A stretch of 64,000 bases of DNA from Caenorhabditis remanei (lineage: Eukaryota > Nematoda > Chromadorea > Rhabditida > Rhabditidae): positions 9,114,001 through 9,178,000 of the forward strand of contig NC_071331.1 of the NCBI RefSeq assembly GCF_010183535.1, read 5' to 3'. Of the stretch, positions 36,136-47,885 are shown in pieces (position 1 is the first letter of the stretch; every line of letters begins with the position of its first letter). The notes beneath the pieces are model-generated. The model searched no databases and was not told the origin of the DNA. It saw only the letters and a program-made list of their open reading frames with translations. Position numbers and translations under genes: made by a program.

Positions 36136-37450
36136 TGGCTGAGTGGTCTAAAGCGGCGGTCGTGTCCAAAGCACTTTAGTTCGGTTTTGCCCGCTGGTTC
36201 AGTTTCTCTTCTCTTTCCAAAACCGTTGCGGACATCGCCTCAGACAGACACACAACGCCCAATTGTCTTTTATATATAAGAATGATCTCAATGAGAAAAC
36301 ATCCATAAACATTTTCTTTTGTTAGCCGGTGAAAACAGAAGAAAACGTTGGAAGGAGAAAAAAAGAACGGATAGGAATTGAAATTATACTCCAATCCGTT
36401 TTTTTTTTTGCTTGTGTTCAAGATTGAATTATTCATACCCTTTGCAATATCGTATAGTAATTTTTCAGAACTTTCGAAATCTTCCCATCATCAAAGACTT
36501 TTTGGCTCATTGCTTCCAATAAGTTGATCGAGAAAACTATTGGTTCTCTGATTCACCCAGAAATATTAAAAAGGAAGAAACGGGGTCAATTTGTCTCTTG
36601 ATGGTTTTTCGTACTGAAAAGCGATCTGAAATCAAGGCGACTTGTCTGTCTGTCCAGTCTTATTATTTGAATAAAAATTGATGGAAACAAGTAGTTTTTT
36701 TAATTGGTGTGATTAGTACGACACTTGGTGTACTGGAATAAAAAGATAAGGATACATGTTTCTGATCCGAATAAAAAATACATGTATTGCAATAAATGGA
36801 ACGGTTTACATTTTTTAACTAAAATTCTCATTGAAATTATAAACACTTTGAAACAGTATTCTATAGCTAGTATTTGCAACATTGGCATATCACCGAACTA
36901 GAAGGTTTTCAAGTTTTGAAATTGGAAAAAATTGGTAAAAATCCAGGATTCACTAAATTTTTTTGCAGCTCCGTGTGAGGAAGGATTTGATAATTATCAA
37001 CGATCCATTATTTAATACTTGTTTTAAAGCAAAATAAAACAAATGTTCATGCTTCAATTTATACATTTAGGTTTCTCTGGACTGTTTTTCTTGATTCTAA
37101 CTTTCAGATGGCTTTCTATTTTTACCCATTTTGAAAACAGTTTCACAAGGATTGTATATCAGCAAGAGTGTTATTGTAACGATCTGTTCTGAATCCGCAA
37201 TTTCAAATAAGGTTTTTCGCGTTGATCGACTTTTTGATATAAACTTACTCAACTGTATTGAAGGAATTAATGCTAAAAGAAATAAAATAATCTCAATGAG
37301 AAATCATCCATAAACATTTTCCTTTGTTAGCCGGGGAAAACAGAAAGAAAAGTTTGAGTGAGAAAAAAAGAACGGATAGGAATTGAAATTATACGCCAAT
37401 CCGTTTTTTTTGGTTGTGTTCAAGGTTGAACTATTCATATTCAACCTTTT

Positions 37451-38520
37451 CCAATCGTACGACTTTTTTTTTGAAGAAAAAACTTCAAAGTGTTTAGAAT
37501 TGAGAACGTTAGACATGAAAACAATAGTCCTAGTGTTGTTTCAGTGTTGTTACAAACAGAAAGTCTGAAACACAAATGATTTGAGAGCTTTTCAAGTGAA
37601 AATCAAAACGGTTTGCGATGGGTTGTCCGATTGAATATGTAATTTTACTGCTTCAGAAGTATGAAATAAAATATACCTATAAACAATAAACAGTTGATTA
37701 AAATTATTTAGCTCTAAAAAGCATTTTGAAAAGGATTCTAAAAGTCTCAAATCATTTCATACACAATTCTAAAAGGGATTCTCACCTTTTAAAACGAATT
37801 AAAAATGAATTTTCGAATAAATTTTCGTAGTCGGATAAGCATGAATTCTATCAAAAGTAACGGAGCTTAGACAAAAAGGAGATTCTCATGGAAGAGAATA
37901 CAATTTCTACACACCCACTGAAAACTCAAAGCAAACAATGAACACGAATAAAGCATTTAATACAACTACATTTTCAGTTTTGTGATAAAAACGCGATGAA
38001 TCAGAAAAATATGTATTTTCTAAAAAAATGTGCAATTGGAGCAATATGATTAAAAATTATTATACGTTCTTTGTCAAAGATTTTTGTAATAATGAAAAGA
38101 CCTGCTTCCACGAGTCGACTTGTGACAAAATTTTAATCATTGAACAGGATTCTCTCTTCCTGTGCTCGCATTATCAATGGTTTGTGTCGAGAACCATCAT
38201 AGAAATTTCAAAACATTTAGACATTTAGAACCAAGACATCAACAATATCTTGTAAACGACGGTACCTTTACGACAAGAAGTGGAAACCGAAAATATTCTT
38301 TGTGAGTACGTTTTAGTGTTTCTAATTAGGAGGCTCAACTGAATGTTCCGATCCTGCAACTATACGATCTAATGGAACTATTTGAGCACACTATCAATTT
38401 TTTTGCCGACAAGCAGAGAAATCGGAAAATTCAATCCTTAAAAAAATATATCCTGTTAGGAGCAATTTTTATGTTCATCAATACCGATTTAAAACAATTG
38501 GTGTTCTGTCCTGTCACTAA
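37451..38520. other. Spacer, no gene seen
   Basis: AT-rich DNA with no shared repeat that I could identify and no convincing exon. Confidence 0.4.
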
Positions 38521-39086
38521 CTAGGGAATGGTCAGGACTGACTTTGGAGTTCAGCAACGAGACCTAGCAGAATCGATAGACAATCAAATTTTAATGGGAA
38601 ATCAGTTTTCAAAAATTGCTGACGACCCTCCAGAATCCAGATATTCTGGTCTGAAAATCCAAATTTAATACATGTGATTTACTCAATTTTCCACCCAAAT
38701 TTAGCTGTATTTCGCCCCAGATATCATGCCACCTGAACATACCCCTTCGACAGCGATCGGTGGTCGAGGGGTGAGCCGTCTGTCTTTGAAGCACGCTATG
38801 CAGGTTCGACCCCCGCTCGCCCAATTTTATTTTTGTTTTTTTTATTTCGGCTTTTTTTCCTTTTTGAGCCGTTCTTCAATTAAATCGGACCAAAAACTGG
38901 GAACGATTTTGAAAAAGACTAATTACTTTGATAGTTAAGCTAACTAGAAGTGACGGCTGGGGAGATCAACTTTCAGAATGTTCTCTATGGAAAGACGGCT
39001 ATAAAACATGGGCGATATGCAGTTTCTGGTTCGATTCTGCTAGGTCTCGTTGCTGAACTCCAAAGTCAGTCCTGACCATTTCCTAG
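38521..39086. mobile_element. TIR element carrying a tRNA-like module
   Basis: Inverted ends of about 55 bp starting CTAGGGAATGGTCAGGACTG and reversed at 39,032-39,086, differing at one or two positions. About 566 bp. The centre has A-box- and B-box-like sequences followed by T-runs. No protein frame. Confidence 0.8.
38761..38813 (+). other. tRNA-like Pol III promoter module
   Basis: A-box-like TGGTCGAGGGG (38,761) and B-box-like GGTTCGACCCC (38,803), 42 bases apart, then T-rich sequence. The flanks GCGATCG and CGCTCGC can pair at six of seven positions, but the T-arm does not close properly. A tRNA-derived relic rather than a working tRNA. Confidence 0.45.
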
Positions 39087-40429
39087 TAAATATATTTTTA
39101 TTCGAATAGCTGTAGTAGATCAGTGTTCAAATCAGTGTCAAGAAAAGAAGCCTCGAGTAAAAACTATTTTGCTAACAAGGTGAAACACGAAAAACTTACG
39201 ACAGAGAGTTTAGAATCGGAAACTTTGTAAATAAGTAATCCAACGCTAGACTGTAGCATACTCCTTTTTGATGTTCGAACAATCTAAAACAAACTTTCTG
39301 AAACAGAAAATTTAGTGTGAAACAATGTTCCTCTTCAACTTTCACAATATTGAAGTTTTCATCAAAATGATTATTTTGCTGTTTCAGAAAGGTGTAATCA
39401 TATCACATATCAATTCTTCGGTGCTGGGATGAGGGAGTTAACAGATGTATGTACAGTTTGGAAACGACAAATGACTTATTAGTGAAAACCGCACCCCATA
39501 AAATTATCAAATCGTTGAAACGGGGGTTTCTATCGTGACTCGGTGAACTTATGGATGATTCTCAAAACTCTGAAATATGTTTCATTTTACCAAAACTCTG
39601 AAAATGATCATTCACTTCTTGTGACAGCACGACATGTAGCTTTTACATAGATAACGTGGTGTCGCATAATTGAGAAATCGTTCTCTATGACTGTTCATAT
39701 TTTAGTGTTTCTGGTTGAGCAAATTATCGAATAATTTTTGTGATTCTACAATAAGAATCGAACTAGTAATAGCATTATTTGTTGACAGCTTCCTGGTTCC
39801 CGATCAGGGCTCAGTCCCACTAAAAACTATAATAAAATGCACTTTGTATCAGTAAATAATTTCTAATTTAGTTTATTTTTTTCTTCTGTCTGCTCCTGAA
39901 AAACACAAAAAAAAAGGACAAACGGACTTATTTTTGAGAGTATCTATAAATATTGACCCTGAAACTGTGTTAAAGTTTGAATGGCAAGTGAAATGAGCTC
40001 GTTTCGTTTTTATAAAACTAATTCTAAAATCGTGTGTTTCTTCTAACCTGCAGACATGATGCTAACATGTTTTTTTAAACGTATTAAAATGATTTTATTA
40101 CCATTAACTATAACATTAATTAAAACATTATCTGAAACATTAACTAAAAACTGATTTGCCAGAGTTGATCAGTTTTATAAAGCTTCCCTCGTTACAACTT
40201 TTCTAAAAATTCGACTGTTTTGTCCATCAGAAGTGATTCACGTAGAATAAAAACTAATTGTCTTTTTTCTTCCAACTAATTGTCTTTTTTTTTGAAAATG
40301 AAGAGAGCTCTTCACTCAAATCTTTCAAAACCAGAATTGCGTTTCATATTGGAATGATCCAAAATATTTTGTTTCAGGTAGTTCAAAGGTTTTGTTTTAT
40401 AATTGTAAAATCGAGAATCTTCAGAGAAA
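39087..40429. other. Spacer with a duplicated block
   Basis: 39,920-40,200 recurs in the same orientation at 55,850-56,090 (shared GTGAAATGAGCTCGTTT and AACATTAACTAAAAACTGAT). No gene seen. Confidence 0.5.
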
Positions 40430-40584
40430 ATGAATTTTCACTCCATCACTGTTTCACTTTCCCCTTGAATTCCATTATTCCGTTTTTAAAACACTCAAAT
40501 ATCATTTCCTCCCTTTTTTCTACCATAATCCCTCTCACCTCATTTCGTGGCTCCAATGGTCCCCACTTCCTAATCAACCTGAAA

Positions 40585-40691
40585 ATGAAGACCTCTCTAC
40601 TCCTTTCCCTCTTATTATCCCTCCTACTGGTCCACAAATCATCTGGTGGGGAACTAGTCGACGTTCAATTACAGGAACTTCGACTCGGACA
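40585..40691 (+). pseudogene. Copy of MEGF6-like exon 1
   Basis: Same length (107 nt) and frame as the original, encoding MKTSLLLSLLLSLLLVHKSS then [15 protein letters not shown] and the same donor, A|GTAAGTAC. Only a few substitutions, and the signal peptide is still good. Upstream, the TTTCAG acceptor of the original is lost. Part of a truncated gene copy. Confidence 0.8.
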
Positions 40692-41085
40692 GTAAGTACT
40701 TTTTTCCATTGTTTCTGTTCAATTGACGCCCTACTTTCTAGCGAGATTTGATTGGTTTTGGTTTTTAGAAGGAGGAGTGACATCCTCTTGAATCCTAGAG
40801 GCGAAAGTGGCGTTTTTTCAACTTTGAACCAATTTTTTGGGTCATTGAGAATGCTCATTCAAGTGGGGAATTCAATTTTGAAGGCAAAACAAGCATTAAA
40901 ATGTAGTAAGCATTAAAAAGTATGAAGCATTAAAATGTAGCAAAATCTAAAAAATTTATGAAAGCATCGAAACATATTTTCAATTTTTCGACAGTTTCAG
41001 TATGAAGTTAAAAATTTGTTATCAGTCCTAGTACTTGTTGCAGATAATGATTTTCCTGTATTGTCAAAAACGCGCCTTGGGTATA

Positions 41086-42160
41086 CAGTAGCGAGCATAA
41101 GTGAGCACCCCTTCATACTTTTATGTGTAACTCTGCTGAATCGTGTCCATTTTGCAAAAACTTTTTTTTGAAAGATAGCCAAAGTATTCAGCATTAGGAA
41201 AATATGTTTTTTGAAAAATTTCCATCACTGATTTTTTTGATAATCGATTTTTCCTGATCTTGATTTGAAAATCCGAAAAAAAACTTTTTATTTTTCTCTT
41301 GGAGTTATTGAGTTTTTTGTTTCAAAATGTTGGAAACAATCTAAATAAGCAAAAAATTATGTTGAATCAGTTTCCTTAACTCTGACCATCGTGCTAGAGC
41401 TCCAGAAGTCAAAAGTAGTGGTCACGGGAAAATCTTCATAACTCATCAAAAAATGCTCCAAATCTGTCGAAACATGTACCAAAAAACGTGTCTTGAGTTT
41501 TTCTACAAAAAAACATCAAAAAGATTTAATTTTGGAAAAACTAATTTTTATAATTTTTTTTCACTCAAAAATTATTTTATACTCATTTTTTCTCCATTTC
41601 CCGATATTTTCTGGCTATAAAACAATAAAATAATACAGATATGTGTTTTATTATAAGTGATAAAGCATTTTGTATCCCGTTTTTGAGAAGTATGCTCGCT
41701 TTATAATCAGAAAATAACGGAAATTGAGAAAAAATGAGAATAAAATAATTTTTGAGTGAAAAAAATTATAAAAATTATTTTTTCGTTTGTTTGTAGGAAA
41801 ACTTAAGACACGTCTTTTGGTACATGTTTCGACAGATTTGGAGCATTTTTTGATGAGTTATGATGATTTTCCCGGACGCAGTACTTTTGACTTCTGGAGC
41901 TGTAGCACGATGGTCAGAGTTAAGGAAACTGATTCAACATAATTTTTTGTTTATTTAGACGGTTTTCAACATTTTGAAACAAAAAACTCAATAACTCCAA
42001 GAGAAAAATAAAAAGTTTTTTTCGGATTTTCAAATCAAGATCAGGAAAAATCGATTATCAAAAAAATTAGTGATGGAAATTTTTCAAAAAACATATTTTC
42101 CTAATGCTGAATACTTTGGCTATCTTTCAAAAAAAAGCTTTTAAAAATGGACACGAATTA
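41086..42160. mobile_element. Foldback element, about 1.07 kb
   Basis: Two long arms are inverted copies around about 41,650 (for example GATAATCGATTTTTCCTGAT at 41,241 and its inverse near 42,045). The left terminus is CAGTAGCGAGCATAAGTGAG. The right arm lacks the last 70 bp or so. Window positions 1-432 are a separate copy of one arm. No coding frame. Confidence 0.7.
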
Positions 42161-42179
42161 TTTTTGAAAATACGTGTCT

Positions 42180-44230
42180 GCAGTTTCAAATTGCGCTCGA
42201 ATTGATCTCCATTCTGACTTCATGATGGAAAATTAATTATTGAGATGAGGAACTTTTGAAACTGATTTACAGAAGTGTTCGGAACAGTATATTTTTGGTA
42301 GAATGAAAGGAGAATCCTTAATTTAGAAATCCCGTATTTTATAACGGCATTCAAAACAGTGAGTTTTGCGGTTTCAGTATCTGGATAAAAACCGTATAGT
42401 AACCATTTTAAATTGATTCAAGTCCCGCGGACAGATACTATCACTAGATACAATTTTTTTAAACCCTGTACAGACGTTAATGGAATTAATGGAACAATAC
42501 ATTTGTTACACTTTTCTTGTCATGGTGAAACAGAGCAACTGCTGAAAATGATTTTCAAAAATTCGTGCCTACAGTTTCAAACTGTGTTCCAGTTGATCTC
42601 ATTTAATGGTGCTGAATTTGAATGAGTGAGGGACCTTGTGGTAAGCGAAGTTAATGAGAAGTAGAACTTTGAGAAGTGATTTTGAGAAATATTAAGAACA
42701 TAATAGTTTCAAATAGAGGAAGTGAGTTTATCTTAAATTTAGAAATCCTGAATTTTGATACTCCGAATTTCATATAGGCATTCAGAAACCGTGAATTTTG
42801 CGGTTTCAATATCTGGGTAATAACGTATTGCAACCATTTTAAAGTAATTAGTGACCTTGTTGCTGACGATAATTGGAAAACCCATTACAGACAACATTGG
42901 GAATTTAGAAAGGGAATTGAAATCATTAAAGCTTATGAAACTATTTAAAAACAATAATTTAAAGGATACAAAATATATCGACCGATACATAGAATACTAC
43001 TAAATTTTTCTTGGTTTGACAAAACAGAAGAACTGATAACAAAGACAAAACCGATTGAAAGAATACCAAACAGTGTCTAAACGCGTTTGAATACATAGAT
43101 TTGTATTTTGATTGAATGGTGACGGATATTTCAATAGAAATCAAAAATCGAATTTCAGAAGTTTTCAGTTTCACAAATCTTCTAAAAAACAACTGATGTA
43201 AGGGTAGTTTAGTTTCAGGTAGTTGCGTCGCCCATTTTGACGGTGTTTCAATAACTTCAAATTGACCTCAACACTGAAAAATGTTCAGTTGAAGAACCAA
43301 ATAAAGAGATATCAAAACTGTAGAGAATCCGAATCCACGCCTAAAAATTGGTGGCTTTGAGTAATTTCTTGTTTTGCAAACGAAAAAACTATTTCAAGCT
43401 GTTGTTAAGTAAAAAAAAGAAGTAAGTCTGATGGGATTTCTATATACTACCAGCCGAGTGTCCTCTTCTTCTTGATATCTGCGTTCAGAAACAGTGAATT
43501 TTTCTGTTTTAATATCTGGTTAATAACGTGCAGTAACGATTTTAACTTGATTCATCAGCTCATACACAGTGAAAAAATTCAGTATTGGCAATAATGGAAA
43601 TTTAGACTGGAAAAGCTTTTGGTTCTATCAAAAAGCAGAAAGGATCAGGCACTATCACCCGATACATTTTTAAACACTGTTCTCGACATGGTGAAACAGA
43701 ACAACAGCTGAAAATGATTTTATAAAACACGTGTCTACAGTTTCCATTCTGATTTAATGGTAACAAACTGAGTTTTTGTAGAAATTGGAAGTAAATTTTC
43801 AAAATTTTTCTGTTTTGCAAATCTTGTAGAACTTTGTTTTCAAAAATCGTAGTTGCGGAACCTTACTAAAAAAATGTTGAAACTGTAGTGAATCCCAAAA
43901 CACCATTAAACTGGAGACTCTGAGTAACTTCTTGTTTTGCTAACGAAAAAAAAAACGGTTTCAGAAAACGGAACAAGTTTTTGTTGAGTAAGACAAGAAA
44001 AAATTATGTCTGATACGATTTCCAATGCGGATATTTTTCTGTTTCCCTCAATCGTTATACTGACTCTATTCAAGTGAATCATTATTATCATAATCATTTA
44101 ACAAGCTATTACCAGCCGAGTGTCTTCTTTCTTGACACCAACACAACATACGGTTTCCTGCTGTTTGTCCCCTCCCCTCCTTTCCCTTATTTTGACATGT
44201 TTGTGTTGAAAGGCATAATGTAATACGATG
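42180..44230. repeat. Part of R1 repeated at 62.25-64.0 kb
   Basis: Direct-orientation match to 62,250-64,000 in long blocks, for example TTTAGAAATCCCGT, ATAACGGCATTCA and TTTGCGGTTTCAGTATCTG. It also contains internal repeats (CTACAGTTTCAAACTGTG-type blocks at 42,180, 42,570 and 43,735). Non-coding. Confidence 0.7.
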
Positions 44231-45448
44231 CGCGCATCTTGATTACCCATTGCTTTTGTCGCCCTCCCAGACAAGAAGCAGGTGCTCCGTGGGATCATGA
44301 GCTCTTCTTAGATTTCTCTCTGATGCAATGTGTTTGTTCTATTGGAGTAGCGGGTGGTAATGAAATGACAACTTTTGATTGACCTACCCATATGTTAGAG
44401 GGGGAGACTGATTTATGGTCTCACATTCCAAAATAGAATACTTTTTGGGATTTTCTTTTGGAAAACAGGGAAAAGGGGGCTTATGATAGTTCTTCTCGAA
44501 ACAAAACGGAAGCGAAGATGGAGGAGTTTATGATCCATTCGACGTACTACTTGTCAGAAAACTCTCTCCTTTTTTGACAAGCACATAATGAGGGTGAGAG
44601 GAAGAGAGAGGTATTTAATGATTTCCTGTGAAAGAAGTGCTCCTTCTGTTCTCTTTTTTCTCTCATCTGGGACACTTTTGACACGGAGAGAGGAAGGGGG
44701 CTGTTAACTTGAAAGATGGGATGATGATGTGGAAAATTGGAGAGAGGGAACAATAGGATGGATGGGGAATAATTCATTGGAAAGGGGAGAGAAGTGGAAA
44801 AAAAACGTTTTGGTTTTTGTTTTTGCGGAATTTTATTCTGTTTTGGGAGGTGTTACAACAGTTCAACAGATGGAATTGAAGTAAATGGAACAGATCATAC
44901 TAAATCTCATGCGAGAAACAGTGCCTTTTTTTCATAAAAGACACATAGGATCCATCAACAAATATGTGAGCTATTGAAGCAACGTTTAGAAAAATCTGTT
45001 TCAAAGGGTCTGTAAAATTTCTAACTGCAAGATGCTCGTATTGCGCATTGAGCACACTGGATTTTCTCAAATGTAAAACTCTGTGTCAAACTTTGATTTA
45101 AAGAATGGTGCTCTCGAAACAGTATTTTTCAAACTTTTTTGTCGCCATCCCGATTGATTAGGTACCCCAACATGAGAAACCATCGATTTCGGAGCGATTT
45201 TTCTCGCAGCAGATTTGCTTTCTTTCTCACAAGGGAACCTTTTAAGTGGGAGTTAACGCCAGCAAAAACGCCCTATACAGGGTGAAAGAGCATGTTTGAA
45301 AACCTATAAATCAACTTTCAAAAGTTGCTTACGTGACCTGTAAGTGGCTGAAATCTCGACCTGAAAATCGACCAATTTTACCATTGATTTATTGTATCTC
45401 CTACCACGTTTATAAAGACTTCGGCGGCAGTATAAAAATGTGTTCGAG

Positions 45449-45517
45449 TGGCGCAGGTGGTTAGCGCCTAGGAGGAGAACAATTTTGCGCTGGTTCGATC
45501 CCCTCTACTGTTTTTTT
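45449..45517 (+). other. tRNA-like Pol III unit, left arm
   Basis: A-box TGGCGCAGGTGG (45,449), a perfect GCGC/GCGC D-stem, B-box GGTTCGATCCC (45,492) and a T7 terminator at 45,511. Anticodon and acceptor stems do not form, so it is tRNA-derived, not a tRNA. Confidence 0.55.
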
Positions 45518-45745
45518 GTTTGATTTGTTTTTTTTTTCCTTTTTTCAATGTTTTTTTTGGCAGTTAAATATCATTATAGTTTTTCGGATCCCACCTCGCG
45601 ACACCTACCAACCGGCAGATCTTTCTTAAAATCAACAGTTAAAAGGAACTCTGAAAAGAATCACGTTGATGGTGGGATCCGAAAAACTATAATGATATTT
45701 AACTGCCAAAAAAAACATTGAAAAAAGGAAAAAAACAAATCAAAC

Positions 45746-45815
45746 AAAAAAAACAGTAGAGGGGATCGAACCAGCGCAAAATTGTTCTCCTCCTAGGCGC
45801 TAACCACCTGCGCCA
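45746..45815 (-). other. tRNA-like Pol III unit, right arm
   Basis: Inverted copy of the left-arm unit: B-box at 45,761-45,772 and A-box at 45,804-45,815, with an A-run on the plus strand (45,745-45,753) serving as the T-run terminator. The two units are convergent and would make nearly the same RNA. Confidence 0.55.
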
Positions 45816-46035
45816 CTCGAACACATTTTCATACTGCCGCCGAAGTCTTTATAAACGTGGTAGGAGATACAATAAATCAATGGTAAAATTGGTCGATTTT
45901 CAGGTCGAGATTTCAGCCACTTACAGGTCACGTAAGCAACTTTTGAAAGTTGATTTATAGGTTTTCAAACATGCTCTTTCACCCTGTATAGGTCGTTTTC
46001 GCTGGCGTTAACTCCCACTTAAAAGGTTCCCTTGT

Positions 46036-47648
46036 CAGTTAACTTGAAAGATGGGATGATAATGTGGAAAATTGGAGACAGAGAGAACAATAGAATGGAT
46101 GGGGAATATTTCAATGAAGAGGGGAGAGAGGTGAAAAAAAAACATTTTGGTTTTTGTTCTTGCGGAATTTCCTTCTGTTTTGGGAAGTGTTGCAGAGTTC
46201 AGGAATTGAAATAGCGGTGGAATGGAAAAAATATTTGTATTCATACTACATTAAATGCGAGAAACAGTTTTTCCTTTTCATAAAAAGTGACTTCAAGAGT
46301 AGGATTTTTCATCAAAGGCACATAGGATTCATCAAGAAATATGTGTGAGCTATTGAAGCAACGTTTAAAAAAATCTGTTTCAAATTGTCTGTAAAGTTGC
46401 AAGATGCTAACTGCAAGATGCTTTTTTTGGGATTGCCTGAATTTCAGTTTCTCGTTAATAATTTGAGAATTTTCAAAAGGTTTTATAATGATTATTACAA
46501 ATATACAGGAAGTTGTAGATTTAGTAACCAAAGATTTTCTCAAGTGTAAAACTCCGTGTCAAAATTTGATTAGAAGAATGACTCTCTCGAAACAGTTTCA
46601 TTCAAACTTTTTTGTCGCCATCCTGGTTGATTAGGTACCCCATCATGAAAAATCATCGATTTCGGTGTCATTTTTCAAGGTACAGTGAGAATATATGTTT
46701 TTTTTTCTTAATGAAAATCAAAGGAAACATAACTTTTCTTACAGTGAAAGTTTTTGAAAACGGAAACAACTTTTTGACTTGTTGAACCTGAGCTGGGATA
46801 AAATTTGACATATTTTGGAAAAAAAATCTGTTTCTCAGGGTTTGTAAAGTTGCAAGATGCTAACTGTAAGCAAAATAGTTTTATAATGGTAATTGATTAA
46901 ACGTTTTGTCATCTTACGTTAGTAAAAAAAAACTGATAACCAATTTGTTCAACGCCAAAAGCGTAAATAGAATCATGATTTCAGACATTGGATACATTTC
47001 TGAAAAAAAAAATTATCGCATAAATTGAACATGAGGAACAAATGTAGGTACATGATTTGATGGTTTTGACAACGTTTTGGCTTTGAATGACAACGAATGA
47101 CAACATTTTGTCTTTTTGTATTTGCGGAGTTCATATGGGGCTATTAACAAAAAAAAATATAGCGGAAAAAATATGTGAGGTGTATGGAACAGAGAATATT
47201 TGTTTCGAATACATACGTTGTTCCGTTTGCACACATTTTAGAATCTGAAAAACTTCAGTTTCGTGATGATATTTTAAGAATAAGAAAAAAATTTTATAGC
47301 AATGCGCGAAGATGACGCGATTGAATTATCCACCATCCACTTGCTTTTTTACCAATTTCCAAAATATCAGATTTCCAAGAACTATTGAACTAGTTAGAAA
47401 AAGTCTCGTAATTTAACGCCGGTGAAACATATTTTAATTTTTTTTTGTTGAAAAAATCGTGATGATTGGTGCCAGAAGTGCAAAGGAACCTCATCACTTT
47501 TCGCACAGCCTCTTTTAAAATACTAAATGTTATGAAAATTGAATTTTCTCAACAAAAAATGAATGTAATTATTAAACTTATCTCCTGAAATTCATGCCGG
47601 GTATCAAAGTTCATTGTTTTGATATTCACTCTAGTGCACATTTTTGAC
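46036..47648. other. Diverged repeats of R1
   Basis: 46,035-46,400 is a second, diverged copy of 44,700-45,020 (same orientation). The remainder is AT-rich with no exon seen. Confidence 0.5.
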
Positions 47649-47877
47649 CAGACTTGTCACGGGCCGGACCGGGTTTTTGAAATTTTTTTGAACTTTTTTT
47701 TGGGAAAAGTATAGTTTTTGACCAAAACTTTGAAATTGAATCAAAATGTGAATATTTATGATAATTTTAGCATTTTCACTCAATTTTTTCGAAATTTTTC
47801 AAAAACTTTTAGTAAAAAATGGGTACCCATTTTTGAATCCGGCCCGGCCCGGCAAGCCCCGATTTTTGACAAGTCTG
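47649..47877. mobile_element. hAT-type MITE, GGGCC-rich ends (copy d)
   Basis: A 229-bp element from CAGACTTGTCACGGGCCGG to the inverse TGACAAGTCTG. It is flanked by a perfect 8-bp TTTTTGAC (47641-47648 and 47878-47885). Confidence 0.87.
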
Positions 47878-47885
47878 TTTTTGAC

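Larger units (their letters stand above)
34066..36286. mobile_element. tRNA-derived SINE-like repeat, split
   Basis: 34,066-34,152 and 36,136-36,286 together match the intact copy at 57,098-57,330. The left piece is the hairpin block (CCAGCCTGTCTTCCCCGCCT, GCCGGCTGG); the right piece begins GGCTGAGTGGTCTAAAGC, a tRNA A-box-like module. The break is a 1,983-bp TIR element. Confidence 0.75.
31016..37450. repeat. Diverged 0.7-1 kb tandem array
   Basis: Units are anchored by ACATTTTGAAACAGTATTCT at about 31,800, 32,815, 33,515 and (diverged) 36,838. A GTCGGCTTTTTTTGGACGGG-type block recurs at 31,030, 31,838 and 32,852, and ATATCAGCAAGAGTGTT at 33,962 and 37,155. The unit ending at 34,050/36,290 was later split by a SINE-like insertion. 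No gene belongs to the array itself. Confidence 0.75.
45229..46035. mobile_element. Palindromic element with two tRNA-like units
   Basis: About 807 bp. Inverted ends ACAAGGGAACCTTTTAAGTG and their near-exact inverse, with arms of about 310 bp alike base for base over long stretches. Each arm has one tRNA-like Pol III unit pointing at the centre. The sequence around it matches the 46.04 kb and 44.7 kb blocks of R1 (both holding GTTAACTTGAAAGATGGGAT), so it inserted into duplicated DNA. Confidence 0.8.

Noticed and set aside
45449..45815. Functional tRNA genes
   Set aside because: Only A-box, D-stem and B-box are good; acceptor and anticodon stems do not form in either unit.
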